From the NCBI GenBank assembly GCA_023807065.1, contig JAJJLU010000339.1:34322-98321 (forward strand): a stretch of 64,000 bases of DNA, given 5' to 3'. Both the position numbers and the translations under genes were made by a program. The notes under the pieces were generated by a model, which was not told where the DNA came from, ran no database searches, and worked only from the letters and a program-made list of their open reading frames with translations. The DNA is from Isotricha intestinalis (Eukaryota > Ciliophora > Litostomatea > Vestibuliferida > Isotrichidae). Below are positions 19,585-28,883 of this stretch, in pieces; the stretch's first letter is position 1, and each line of letters begins with the position of its first letter.

Positions 19585-22242
19585 TTAAGCAATTTGGAAT
19601 TCTGAATATAAAGGGAAATGATCACTAACATAGATGCCTTTATTTTTATTAATAACACTTTCCTCACTAAAAATTTTAACATTATTTAAACTCACTTTGT
19701 TTTGAGAATCAATATAAAACATATAATCCCATCTTTTAAAAGCAATTCCAGTGAATTCATGATAAGTATTATCATTATTAATTAAATTAAATCCAGCATC
19801 TTTAATTAATTGAATAATAACATCATTTTCATCACAATAAAAACATCCACCTAAAAAGATAATAACATTATTATTATATTTAAAGATTATTTTTTTAACT
19901 TCATTTAATAAAACTCTAACAGAAGGTAAATGAGCATTCATATTTACATGATCTAAATGAACATTAAAGAATAAATAATTATAATTAAAATCAATTTTTT
20001 GTAAAAAACACCAAGTACAAATTCTAGGGAAAAAATTATTAAAATCATTTGAACCAGGAATATTAGGTGTTGAACTTAACCAAAATTGACCCCAATCAAA
20101 TAAGGTAAATTTATTTTTATTATATGCAATACTTATTTTTTCACTTGATTCACTTTTATCTCTATATATACCTATACAATTAAATATACAATCTATTGAA
20201 TTTGAAATATCATCATATTGTTTTCTTGTCATTTCTTGAAAAAATATTATATCTGCTTTTGATTTAAATATTATTTCTATCATTCTTTCTTTTCTATTAT
20301 ACCATATATTATTTCCATCTGTATTATTTAAATATCTTATATTAACATTTAATATTCCTAAAATTTTGCTTTTATCTTCATTTAAATAATTAAATATTTC
20401 ATTTGATGTTTTATAATTTTCATATGGTTTTCCATACCATTCTATTTTATTATTATTATTATTATCATTATTATCATTTTCATTTTTATAGAAAAATTTA
20501 TATTCAAAAGGAAATTGATTTTGTTTTATTGGAATATTTGCATAAAAATATTTTTTACCATTAATAACTTTTTTTTTTAATTTTAATCCTCTATTAGAAT
20601 CCCAATTACCTAAAGAATCAATATTTCCAGTAACATAAAAATCTTTATTTTGAATTTCATCATTAATTTCAATTAAGAAAGGATAAAGAACAATATGATC
20701 ACTTGTAAAAGATAATCTTCTTTTATTTATTTCTTCTTTTAAATTATCAAATTCTTCAGGATAAATACTTTTTTTTTTTTTTAATTTTCTATTTTTTGCA
20801 CTTTCTAAGGTTGAATCTGCAGGAATAAAACTATCAGAAGCATAATCTTCATCATTTTGATTTTCAGGGAAAATTAAATAATCTTCATTTTTTTTTTTTT
20901 TATTAACATTTGGTTTTTTTATTTTTTTTGGTATTTTATTATTATCTAAAATTTCTTCTGGATTTGCTTCTTTATTTCTTTTATCATCATTTTCATTTTC
21001 TGCTTCCGGTGTTATTTCAAAAGGATATTTATTTTTTTTTGGTAAAGGAAAATTATTAAAATTTGTTAATAATGATAAATCTGATTTTTCTATTAAAAAT
21101 GAATTTGGATTTAATTTTCTTATTTCATTTAATTCTAATTGTAATTTCTCATTTTCTTCTTTTTCTTTTTCAATTTCTTCTATTTTTAATAAATTTAATT
21201 CATTATTTGATGATTTTTTTTCTAAAAATTCTTTTTTCATTTTTATTCTTTTTTGTCTTTCTAAAATTTCATTTTCATATTCTTCAGTTATTTTCCTTTT
21301 TTTTATTTTCAAATTTTTTTCTTCTTTATTAATATTGTTTTTTATCTCTTCTAATTTTTTTTGTTTTAATTCTCTTTCTTTATATTCTTTCTCATTTATT
21401 TCTTTTAAAATTTGTTGTTTTTCTAAATATAATTCTATTTCTTTTTTAAATTTATCTTTTTCTTCTTCTAATTCTTTTTCTATTTTTTCTTTTTCTTTTA
21501 TATCTTTATCTATTAATTCACTTTTTTCTTTTTTCATTTTTAATAATTCTTCATTTTCTTTTAATAATCTTTCTCTTTCTTCATTTAATTTTTTTAAAGT
21601 ATTACTTTCTTCATCTAATTTCATTTCTTGTTTTTTTTTTCTTTCATATTCTTTTTCAACATTATCAAATAAATCATTGAATAAATTTAATTCTCCTTTT
21701 CTAAATTTTTTAGCATGATTATCCAATTGAAAAGATAAAATAAAAGTTAAATTTCTATCAATCATTTTAGTTTTAGCTCTTTTTAATCTTCTTTCATAAT
21801 ATTCAGTTTTTTCATCAATAATCATTAAATCAATGTAAATTAACATATCTTCTGAAGTACAATCCATCAATTTCATTATTTTATTCATTGAATTATTTTC
21901 TATATGAATTTCTTCTTCTTGATCAATCATTCTAATATTAAACACATCTTCTTTTAAAAAAATCTTATCATACTTAATATGATTTACTGATATTTCTCCT
22001 CCATAAATTTCTTCTTTTTCTTCACTTTCTCTATATAAAATTATGTAATTTTGATATTGCATTGGAAGTTTTCCACACATTTTCATTATTTTTATAAATA
22101 TTGATTTTGTTATTTTTATTTTCCTTGTTTTTGTTTTGTCTTCGTTCAAAAAATTCACATTAAAATTTAGATATTTGTCTTCTGTTCCTTGTTTAAATAT
22201 ATTCTTTATTTCAACTGTTTTCTTCTTCTGACTTGATCTCAT
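19585..22242 (-). CDS. Coiled-coil CBM20 and EEP (endonuclease/exonuclease/phosphatase-fold) protein
   Basis: An 885-aa protein. Residues 1-190 form an unnamed N-terminal domain. About 190-390 is a long Glu/Lys-rich coiled coil, followed by a Lys-rich linker. About 517-615 matches the CBM20 starch-binding module (FYVTGNIDSLGNWDSNRGL, FPFEYKFFYKN, IEWYGKPYENY). About 628-885 is an EEP-fold domain: NIRYLN at its start, ADIIFFQEMT (metal-binding Glu), FNVHLDHVN and a final SDHFPLYSEF. The usual GDxN loop is replaced by GGCF at 798-801, so the Asp and Asn needed for phosphodiester cleavage look lost. In family members CBM20 binds alpha-glucan, so the protein may sit on storage glucan granules. 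Whether it is still an enzyme is doubtful. Confidence 0.82.
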   Translation of the reverse strand: MRSSQKKKTVEIKNIFKQGTEDKYLNFNVNFLNEDKTKTRKIKITKSIFIKIMKMCGKLPMQYQNYIILYRESEEKEEIYGGEISVNHIKYDKIFLKEDVFNIRMIDQEEEIHIENNSMNKIMKLMDCTSEDMLIYIDLMIIDEKTEYYERRLKRAKTKMIDRNLTFILSFQLDNHAKKFRKGELNLFNDLFDNVEKEYERKKKQEMKLDEESNTLKKLNEERERLLKENEELLKMKKEKSELIDKDIKEKEKIEKELEEEKDKFKKEIELYLEKQQILKEINEKEYKERELKQKKLEEIKNNINKEEKNLKIKKRKITEEYENEILERQKRIKMKKEFLEKKSSNNELNLLKIEEIEKEKEENEKLQLELNEIRKLNPNSFLIEKSDLSLLTNFNNFPLPKKNKYPFEITPEAENENDDKRNKEANPEEILDNNKIPKKIKKPNVNKKKKNEDYLIFPENQNDEDYASDSFIPADSTLESAKNRKLKKKKSIYPEEFDNLKEEINKRRLSFTSDHIVLYPFLIEINDEIQNKDFYVTGNIDSLGNWDSNRGLKLKKKVINGKKYFYANIPIKQNQFPFEYKFFYKNENDNNDNNNNNKIEWYGKPYENYKTSNEIFNYLNEDKSKILGILNVNIRYLNNTDGNNIWYNRKERMIEIIFKSKADIIFFQEMTRKQYDDISNSIDCIFNCIGIYRDKSESSEKISIAYNKNKFTLFDWGQFWLSSTPNIPGSNDFNNFFPRICTWCFLQKIDFNYNYLFFNVHLDHVNMNAHLPSVRVLLNEVKKIIFKYNNNVIIFLGGCFYCDENDVIIQLIKDAGFNLINNDNTYHEFTGIAFKRWDYMFYIDSQNKVSLNNVKIFSEESVINKNKGIYVSDHFPLYSEFQIA

Positions 22243-22498
22243 GTTTTTTTAATTTATTATTTCCCACTATTTAAATATAATGGATTTAGATACATTAATT
22301 TTGGATGTATAAATTAATTTTTATAAAAAATAAAAATACATTGAATTAAAATTATTATTTTCCATTTTTTAATTAAATAATTGCAAATTATAAAAAACAT
22401 TAAATTATAAAAAAATTAAAAAAAATCAATTAAAATATTAAAAAATTTTTTTAAAAACCCAAAAATAAAAACAATAAAACACTCCTTAAAACAAAATT

Positions 22499-23332
22499 TT
22501 ATTCTAAAACAAACTTTTGAATAATTTCAGCAACACCTCCTTCTTCGAAATTTTTAGTAGAGACATACTTAGCATGTTCCTTAAGAGCATCTTTAGCATT
22601 AGCAACACAACATCCTAATCCAGCAGCATCAATCATAGTAACATCATTAAAATCATCACCAATAGCAATAGTACTTTTCATATCAATATTTAAAAACTCT
22701 GCAATCATTTTTAAAGCATTTCCCTTAGTTACTCCTTTAGGATTCATTTCTAAATATCTATTTGCTGAAAATGCTATTTCTATTTTATCTCCAAATTTTT
22801 CATAAATTTCCTTTGAAATATTTTTTAAATATTCTATATCAAATTTACAAAAAAGTACTTTCCCAAAACTTTTATCTTTTAAATCTTCTAATTTTTCCCA
22901 ACTAATATCAATATATTCTTCATGATGTAATTCTTTCTTTTTTAGTTCAGCTTCAATATTTCTGAAAATATAACAATTTTCACTGTCATATAATTGATAC
23001 ATAACATCATATTTTTTTCCAAATTCTAAAATTTCTTTAGCTAAATCAAATGATATTCCATTATATTTAATTATTTTTCCTGTATTTTCAACAATTAAAG
23101 CACCATTTAATAAACATGAATATTCATTTTCCATTCCTTCACTTCCTATTTCTTTCATTATTGGCTTTGCTAATTTAAATGAACGTGCAGAACATATTAC
23201 AAATTTTACTCCCTTTTCACGTGCTTCAGTTATTGCTTTTTTATTTATATCTGGAACTTTATCTTGACCTTTTACTATTAATGTACCATCTAAATCTGAA
23301 AGGATTAATTTATATTTTAATTCTTCTGACAT
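22499..23332 (-). CDS. Cof-type HAD-superfamily phosphatase
   Basis: A 277-aa protein, the normal length for Cof/SupH-like HAD hydrolases (type IIB cap). Motif I is DLDGT at 13-17 (Asp13 nucleophile, Asp15 acid/base). Motif II is CSAR near 47. The conserved Lys precedes GNAL near 210, and motif IV is GDDFNDVTMIDAAGLG near 225. All catalytic residues are intact. Family members dephosphorylate small sugar phosphates, phosphorylated cofactors or nucleotides in the cytosol. It has fewer Asn runs and more Gly/Ala than its neighbours and resembles bacterial Cof proteins, so transfer from bacteria is plausible but untested. Confidence 0.92.
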   Translation of the reverse strand: MSEELKYKLILSDLDGTLIVKGQDKVPDINKKAITEAREKGVKFVICSARSFKLAKPIMKEIGSEGMENEYSCLLNGALIVENTGKIIKYNGISFDLAKEILEFGKKYDVMYQLYDSENCYIFRNIEAELKKKELHHEEYIDISWEKLEDLKDKSFGKVLFCKFDIEYLKNISKEIYEKFGDKIEIAFSANRYLEMNPKGVTKGNALKMIAEFLNIDMKSTIAIGDDFNDVTMIDAAGLGCCVANAKDALKEHAKYVSTKNFEEGGVAEIIQKFVLE

Positions 23333-23563
23333 TTTTTTTTTTATATTTTTCTATTTTAATGGTATTATTATATACGTTTTTTATTTAGTTTTTTTATTTT
23401 TTTTTTATTTGTTTTCTTTTTTTTTTATTTTTTAAGGTGTTAAATTAATATGTTTTTTAAATTTATTATTGATAATGTATTATTTTTTATATCATTTGTG
23501 AAAAACAAACTTTTCATTTTTTTATACACACAAATACATAAAAATATTATGAAATACAATTAA

Positions 23564-25150
23564 TTAAAAACTTTCACTACTAGCACTAATTAAATCTTCA
23601 TTTTTTTTAGAATTATCTTTACTATTTTCAGAATTTAAAAGTTTTTTTTCTTCTTCTTCTTCTTGTTCATTTTGATCATTTGATTTTGACTCAGAACTGA
23701 AACCATCATGATAATTTTCCATATATAAACTATCTAAAGGTCTATTTCCAGTTTCATAAGAAAGTAAAAAAGACAATAAAAAAGAAATAAAACATAAACT
23801 TGCAATTAAATAATATGCTATTTTATAATTTTTATTATGAATTATGTATAATATTACATTTGAAAAAAAACAACTTAAACTAAAAATCATTATTAAAAAT
23901 CCTAAAGCTAAATCTCTTATTCTCATACAAAAAAATTCAACTATATATGTTATTGTTATTGATAATGAAGTTAATGAAAATATTAAATGTAAACCTATAA
24001 ATATTGGATACATAGATTTTAATATTATTGAAATAAAAGAAAAAATTGATGAGAATAAAAAACATATTGACATTGTTTTTTTTCTTCCTATTTTAAATTT
24101 TTCAATAATATAACATAAAGGTATCATTCCCATTAAACAAATTAAATTTATTATTAATTGATTAATAATTATTTTTTTATTTAAATCAAGTTGAATTCCA
24201 TAAATTGATATTTTAGTTAAATGATTTAAATTATATAAACTAATTAAACTAAATGAAATAGTAAATAAAAAGTAAATTAATATTAAAGTAGTATTTTGAT
24301 TATTATGATTCATTAAATAAACTAATTTATTTTCAACATGTTTAAAAGCGTTATTATCAAAAATTTCATTAGTAATTTTTCTTTTTTCTTCTTCAGTAAT
24401 AATATTTCTTTTATTAATATTTTTTAATATTTCAAAACCTTTTTCATTTTCTCTTAAATAAATTAAATGACGAGGAGAATCAAATGAAAAAAAAAAGTTA
24501 AAAAAACATTGTACAATAACAAAAATGGTTAGAATAAATAATAAAATTTTAATTCTTTTTTCTTCATAATTAGGCATAATAATAAATATTAATAAACATT
24601 GAATAAAAGAAGGTAAAATATAGAATATCCAAATAAAAAGACAATGGAAATTTCTATAATAAATATTTCTATATTCAATGAAAATTATAATGGAAGTAAG
24701 AAGACAAAATCCTAAACCTAAACCAATTAAAATTCTAATAATTATCATAGAAATTTCATTTAAAAAAAAAATCATAATAATATGTGAAAATAAAATAATT
24801 AAAGGAGAATATTTTAATAACAATGTTCTTTTTGATTCCATATTTCCTGCTGTCATTGAACCGAAAGAAAAACCTAAAAATATTACTGAATTTAAAAGAA
24901 TATTTTCAAAGTTCGATAAATTTAATTTTGTTTTCATTAATGTTGATAAATTTGAATAAAGGGTAAATTCTAATCCTGTTATAAATATTGATAATGATGA
25001 TAATATATATGAATATAATTGATAGTTTGAATATGGAGCATTGTCTTTTATTTCTCTTATTGTTGCTGGCTTTGATTTTGGGTTTAGGTTGCTCATTTTT
25101 TTTTCCATTTGATATAATAATATATTTTTATTTTTAATATATATTTGCAA
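23564..25150 (-). CDS. Major facilitator superfamily transporter (OCT/SV2-like)
   Basis: A 528-aa protein with about twelve hydrophobic segments. Family marks include an RILIGLGLGFCLL helix and the post-TM6 motif DSPRHLIYLRENEKGFEIL near 220, which parallels the ESPRWL motif of organic-cation and SV2-type carriers. Others are a basic loop FKIGRKKT between TM8 and TM9 and EFFCMRIRDLALGF before TM11. The C-terminal tail is acidic and Ser-rich. The second in-frame Met (MEKKM, residue 16) could be the real start, because the first residues are only a short Ile/Lys-rich stretch. The substrate cannot be predicted; organic ions or sugars are typical. Confidence 0.82.
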   Translation of the reverse strand: MQIYIKNKNILLYQMEKKMSNLNPKSKPATIREIKDNAPYSNYQLYSYILSSLSIFITGLEFTLYSNLSTLMKTKLNLSNFENILLNSVIFLGFSFGSMTAGNMESKRTLLLKYSPLIILFSHIIMIFFLNEISMIIIRILIGLGLGFCLLTSIIIFIEYRNIYYRNFHCLFIWIFYILPSFIQCLLIFIIMPNYEEKRIKILLFILTIFVIVQCFFNFFFSFDSPRHLIYLRENEKGFEILKNINKRNIITEEEKRKITNEIFDNNAFKHVENKLVYLMNHNNQNTTLILIYFLFTISFSLISLYNLNHLTKISIYGIQLDLNKKIIINQLIINLICLMGMIPLCYIIEKFKIGRKKTMSICFLFSSIFSFISIILKSMYPIFIGLHLIFSLTSLSITITYIVEFFCMRIRDLALGFLIMIFSLSCFFSNVILYIIHNKNYKIAYYLIASLCFISFLLSFLLSYETGNRPLDSLYMENYHDGFSSESKSNDQNEQEEEEEKKLLNSENSKDNSKKNEDLISASSESF

Positions 25151-25318
25151 TTTAATTTTTATTTAAATTTATATTTTTTATAAATATCACTTTTTTTTTT
25201 GGATTTATTTATGTTAATTAAGTTGGGAAAAAATGTAAATTATTATTTTATCTTGTTTCGTAAAAAATTTATATTATTTATTATTAATTTAATTTTGTTT
25301 AATTATTTAAATAGAATT

Positions 25319-26245
25319 TTAATTATCTTCATTTTGAATCATTTGTGATTTTTCTTCTAAATTATTTAATATTTGAGTTAAAGTTTCATTTTTTTTAAGA
25401 TATTCTAAAAGATTTTTGATATCATCAAATAAATTAAAATTTTGGAAATTTAAAGTTTGAACAATAGATTTAATAATTTTATTTCTGGATTTAAATATAT
25501 TAAAATCTTTATCTTCAATTTTATTATTTTGTGAAGAAATTAAAATTTGAAAATTTTGAAAAGAATATTCAAAACTAATAGTAAAATTTCTAACAGTAAT
25601 TTTATTTAAATAATTTTTTTCTTCTAAATATAAAACAGAAATAAATAAATAAATTTGATATATAAAAAACTTATCTATTTCATCATTATTAAAAATATTT
25701 ACAAATATTTCAAATTCATTTTTAAAACAAAAGCCAATATAATAATAAGATAATAATTGTTTTGCTAATAAATTAAATTCATTTTGATTTTTCCATTCTT
25801 TTAAAATTTCAGTATAAATTATTTTAAAATAATTAAAAAATTTTTCTTTTATTTCTTCTTCATAATCATCTTCAATTTCTAATAATGAATCAGAAATAAT
25901 TTTTTCTTTTAATTTTCCAGTACTTTCAAATTTATGTTTTACACAATATTCATTTTTAATTATTTCTTTATTTATATTCTTATCCATTAAAGATTCTTTA
26001 CTTGTTTCTTTTGTTTTGTAATTTTCTTTCGTTTTTATTTTTGGTTTTTTAACAGAATTTATATTTTTTTTAATTTCCTTATCATTATCATTTAATTCAT
26101 ATAATAATACTGAAAGACTATCTTTTGGAGTTTGAATATTATTTATCTTTTTCTGATTTTTATTTTTATTTATTTTTTGATCTATTAAATACTTTGCCAT
26201 TGATTCAATTTCCTTTGAAACAGAAATTTTGGTATTTTCATTCAT
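25319..26245 (-). CDS. Hypothetical helical protein
   Basis: A 308-aa protein. The first 130 residues are charged and low in complexity. The C-terminal 180 residues are a compact helical region with aromatic residues (FFNYFKIIYTEILKEWKNQ, LLAKQLLSYYYIGFCF, FFIYQIYLFISVLYLEEKNY). It is soluble by appearance, since no segment is long enough for a membrane helix. I do not recognise the family. It is codirectional with the coiled-coil genes downstream, with gaps of about 135-150 bases. Confidence 0.65.
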   Translation of the reverse strand: MNENTKISVSKEIESMAKYLIDQKINKNKNQKKINNIQTPKDSLSVLLYELNDNDKEIKKNINSVKKPKIKTKENYKTKETSKESLMDKNINKEIIKNEYCVKHKFESTGKLKEKIISDSLLEIEDDYEEEIKEKFFNYFKIIYTEILKEWKNQNEFNLLAKQLLSYYYIGFCFKNEFEIFVNIFNNDEIDKFFIYQIYLFISVLYLEEKNYLNKITVRNFTISFEYSFQNFQILISSQNNKIEDKDFNIFKSRNKIIKSIVQTLNFQNFNLFDDIKNLLEYLKKNETLTQILNNLEEKSQMIQNEDN

Positions 26246-26380
26246 AATAAGATAATTTATTCATATAAAAAAAATAAAAATATAACAAATAAAAATAATA
26301 TATAATAAAAATTAATATATTGAAATTCCAAAAAAAATGTTTATGTTAAATTAAATTAAATAAAAAAAAGTTTGTTTTAT

Positions 26381-27520
26381 TTATGATATACTTTCAATAT
26401 TTTTCCTTTTAAATTCTAATTCAAGTGAATTTAATCCATCTTTTAATTGTTCAACTTCATTCATTAATTGTTTAATATATTGATTAGAATTACATAATTC
26501 AATAGATAAATTATTTTTATCATCAATTAAATTTAAATTTTTTTTATTTAAAATATCAATATCTCTTTCCATCATTTGAATATGTTTTGCACATTCTTTA
26601 TTTTCAATAACAAAAATTTGTAAATTTTGTCTTAATCTACAATTATCTTTATTTAATCTTTGAATATCTTCCATTAAAAGATTAATATCTTTTTCATTTG
26701 CTAAATCTTTTGTTTTATAATAATCAATTGTTTTATTAGTATTAATTTTTTCTTCTCTTAATTTATCATATTCATTTGTTAAATTATTTATTTCTTTTAA
26801 TATTGATTTATTTTTATATTTTAAATCTTCAATTAATTTTGATGAATAATTTAAATCTTTTATTTTTGAATTTAAATCTCCTTTTAATTCTGCTATATCA
26901 CCTTCAAAATGTAATATTTGAGATTTTAAAACATTTATTTCTCTTTCTCTATCAAATAATCTATTATTATCTATTTCTGATTTATTCATTATTTCTTTCA
27001 TTTTTAAATTTATTTCTTCATTATTTTTTTTCATTTCTTCATTTTTATTTTCTAAATCTAATATTATTTTATTTTTTTCTGAATTTTCATTTGATAATAA
27101 TATTTTTGCTTCTTCTAATATTTTCATTTGGTCTTTTAATTCTGTTATTTCATTTAATAAATCTTTTTTATTATTTTCCATTTCTTCTTTTTCTTCTTTT
27201 AATTTTAAAACTAATTTTCTTAATTCTGTACTTTCAGCATTTTCACTTTGCATTTTTGTTGATAAATAATTTCTTGAATTTTCGGTTTCTGAGATTATAT
27301 CTTTTAATTCTTCTATTTGATTTCTTAATATAAGATTATTATTTTTTAATTCATCGTTCATTTCAATCACTTTATTTAATTCTTTTTCTAGTTCTTTGTT
27401 TTCAATAATATTACTTTGATTTTGTTGTTTTAAATCATCAATTTCACTTTTTAATTTAATAACTTCAATATTATCATCAAATATATTTCTTTCATTACTT
27501 TGTTTTTCTTCTTCAATCAT
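26381..27520 (-). CDS. Long coiled-coil protein
   Basis: A 379-aa protein that is almost entirely heptad-repeat coiled coil (for example IDDLKQQNQSNIIENKELEK and AELKGDLNSKIKDLN), with no globular domain, membrane segment or motor head. Such proteins are usually cytoskeletal, centrosomal or basal-body linkers or vesicle tethers. It is the full length of the frame, beginning MIEEEKQSN. The particular role cannot be read from the sequence. Confidence 0.7.
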   Translation of the reverse strand: MIEEEKQSNERNIFDDNIEVIKLKSEIDDLKQQNQSNIIENKELEKELNKVIEMNDELKNNNLILRNQIEELKDIISETENSRNYLSTKMQSENAESTELRKLVLKLKEEKEEMENNKKDLLNEITELKDQMKILEEAKILLSNENSEKNKIILDLENKNEEMKKNNEEINLKMKEIMNKSEIDNNRLFDREREINVLKSQILHFEGDIAELKGDLNSKIKDLNYSSKLIEDLKYKNKSILKEINNLTNEYDKLREEKINTNKTIDYYKTKDLANEKDINLLMEDIQRLNKDNCRLRQNLQIFVIENKECAKHIQMMERDIDILNKKNLNLIDDKNNLSIELCNSNQYIKQLMNEVEQLKDGLNSLELEFKRKNIESIS

Positions 27521-27669
27521 TTTAACTTATAATAAAAAAAAATATTATTTAAAAAAAATTAAATATATTTAACAATACTTTATTTATTTGATAATGATAT
27601 AATTTGTTTAAAAAAAATATCAAACAAATAAACTTTAAATTTCAAAAAAAAATCAATTTATTTCCTTAT

Positions 27670-28713
27670 TTATTTTTTAATACCACCAGATAATTTTTTT
27701 TCAACATCTTCAACTTTTTTTTTAATATTTTCATCAATATGAAATTTATTATCTTCATTTTGATTTTGTCTTCTTAATTTAGCTCTTTCTAATCTTTTTT
27801 TTAATCTTTCTTCTCTTTGTTTTTTTTCTTCATCATTATATTGAGTTGTATTTCTTTTAAATTGACTATTAATTGTAATTGGAGATGAAATACCTTTTTT
27901 TAATTTATCATTTTCATCTTTCTTATTTAATAAATCTTGAATTCTATTTTCTATACTTGTTGATAATAATGTATTTGATTTTGGTTCTTTATTTTTTTTT
28001 AATATATTATTTATATTATCTTCTGATTGAGTTATTGGGTTTTTTTCTAATTCTTTTGATAAATCATTTATTGATTCTTCTATTGGATTTTTTTCATTTT
28101 CTGTATTTTCATTTTTTATAAATTTTTCAATTGGATTGTTTTCTATTTCTTCATTATTTATTTTTTTGTCTTCTTTAATTTCATTATTATTTAATTCTTT
28201 ATTATTTATTTTTTCATTTTCATTTTCTTTATTATTTGATTTTTCTTTTTCTTTATTATTTAATTTTTCTTTTTCTTCAATATTATTATTATCTAATTCT
28301 TTGTTATTATTTTTTTCTAGATCTTTAAATACTTCTCTTTCTAAACTTTTTGAATTAATATGATTTAATGTAAGATTATTATTGTTTTTAAGATTTAAAT
28401 TATCTTTTTTTTCATTTTTACTATTATATATATTTTTTTTTGATTTAATATCTTCTGTTATAAGATCTTCAGCTTCATTAATTGTTCTTTCTTCATCTTT
28501 ATTTTCATTTTCACTTTCCAAAATAATTGACATTGGGTCATTTCCTTTATAAAATGTTTTTTTAAGTTGTTTCTTTTTATTTATATCAATTAATTCTTCT
28601 TTCCTATTTTCAATTTTATTTAAAGGAACTTCATTATTATTCTTTTTATTTCTTTCTAATTCTTTTTCTTCTTCTTCATTTCTATTTGTTTGACAGCATA
28701 GAATATTTCCCAT
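27670..28713 (-). CDS. Acidic protein with predicted N-terminal lipid anchor
   Basis: A 347-aa protein starting MGNILCC. Gly2 with a following small residue fits N-myristoylation, and Cys6/Cys7 could be palmitoylated, giving a stable membrane anchor. The middle is a Glu/Asn/Lys repeat region (units of the kind NKEKEKSNNKEN and NNEEIENNPIEKF). The C-terminus is basic and helical (REERLKKRLERAKLRRQNQ), so it may bind acidic lipid or a partner. There is no enzyme motif. It resembles in design the MGVICC protein that starts at 59401. A DHHC enzyme for the second modification is encoded at 12171-13517. Confidence 0.7.
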   Translation of the reverse strand: MGNILCCQTNRNEEEEKELERNKKNNNEVPLNKIENRKEELIDINKKKQLKKTFYKGNDPMSIILESENENKDEERTINEAEDLITEDIKSKKNIYNSKNEKKDNLNLKNNNNLTLNHINSKSLEREVFKDLEKNNNKELDNNNIEEKEKLNNKEKEKSNNKENENEKINNKELNNNEIKEDKKINNEEIENNPIEKFIKNENTENEKNPIEESINDLSKELEKNPITQSEDNINNILKKNKEPKSNTLLSTSIENRIQDLLNKKDENDKLKKGISSPITINSQFKRNTTQYNDEEKKQREERLKKRLERAKLRRQNQNEDNKFHIDENIKKKVEDVEKKLSGGIKK

Positions 28714-28883
28714 TTATTGCAATTTATATTTTTAGAATTATGATTAATTCAATTAAAAAATAAATATTAAAAAAATTATAAAAATATATAATAATAAATC
28801 TAGCATTAATTTTTACTTTTATAATATATATAAAAAATCATATAAATAAATAATAATTATTTAATAAAATTGAAAATTTTTAC

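Noticed and set aside
21335..21718. 127-aa Ser/Phe-rich plus-strand frame
   Set aside because: Antisense of the coiled coil in the CBM20-EEP gene; no independent support.
26776..27333. 185-aa Leu/Ile/Phe-rich plus-strand frame opposite the coiled-coil gene
   Set aside because: It is the antisense shadow of Glu/Lys/Asn codons; such frames occur opposite every low-complexity gene here.
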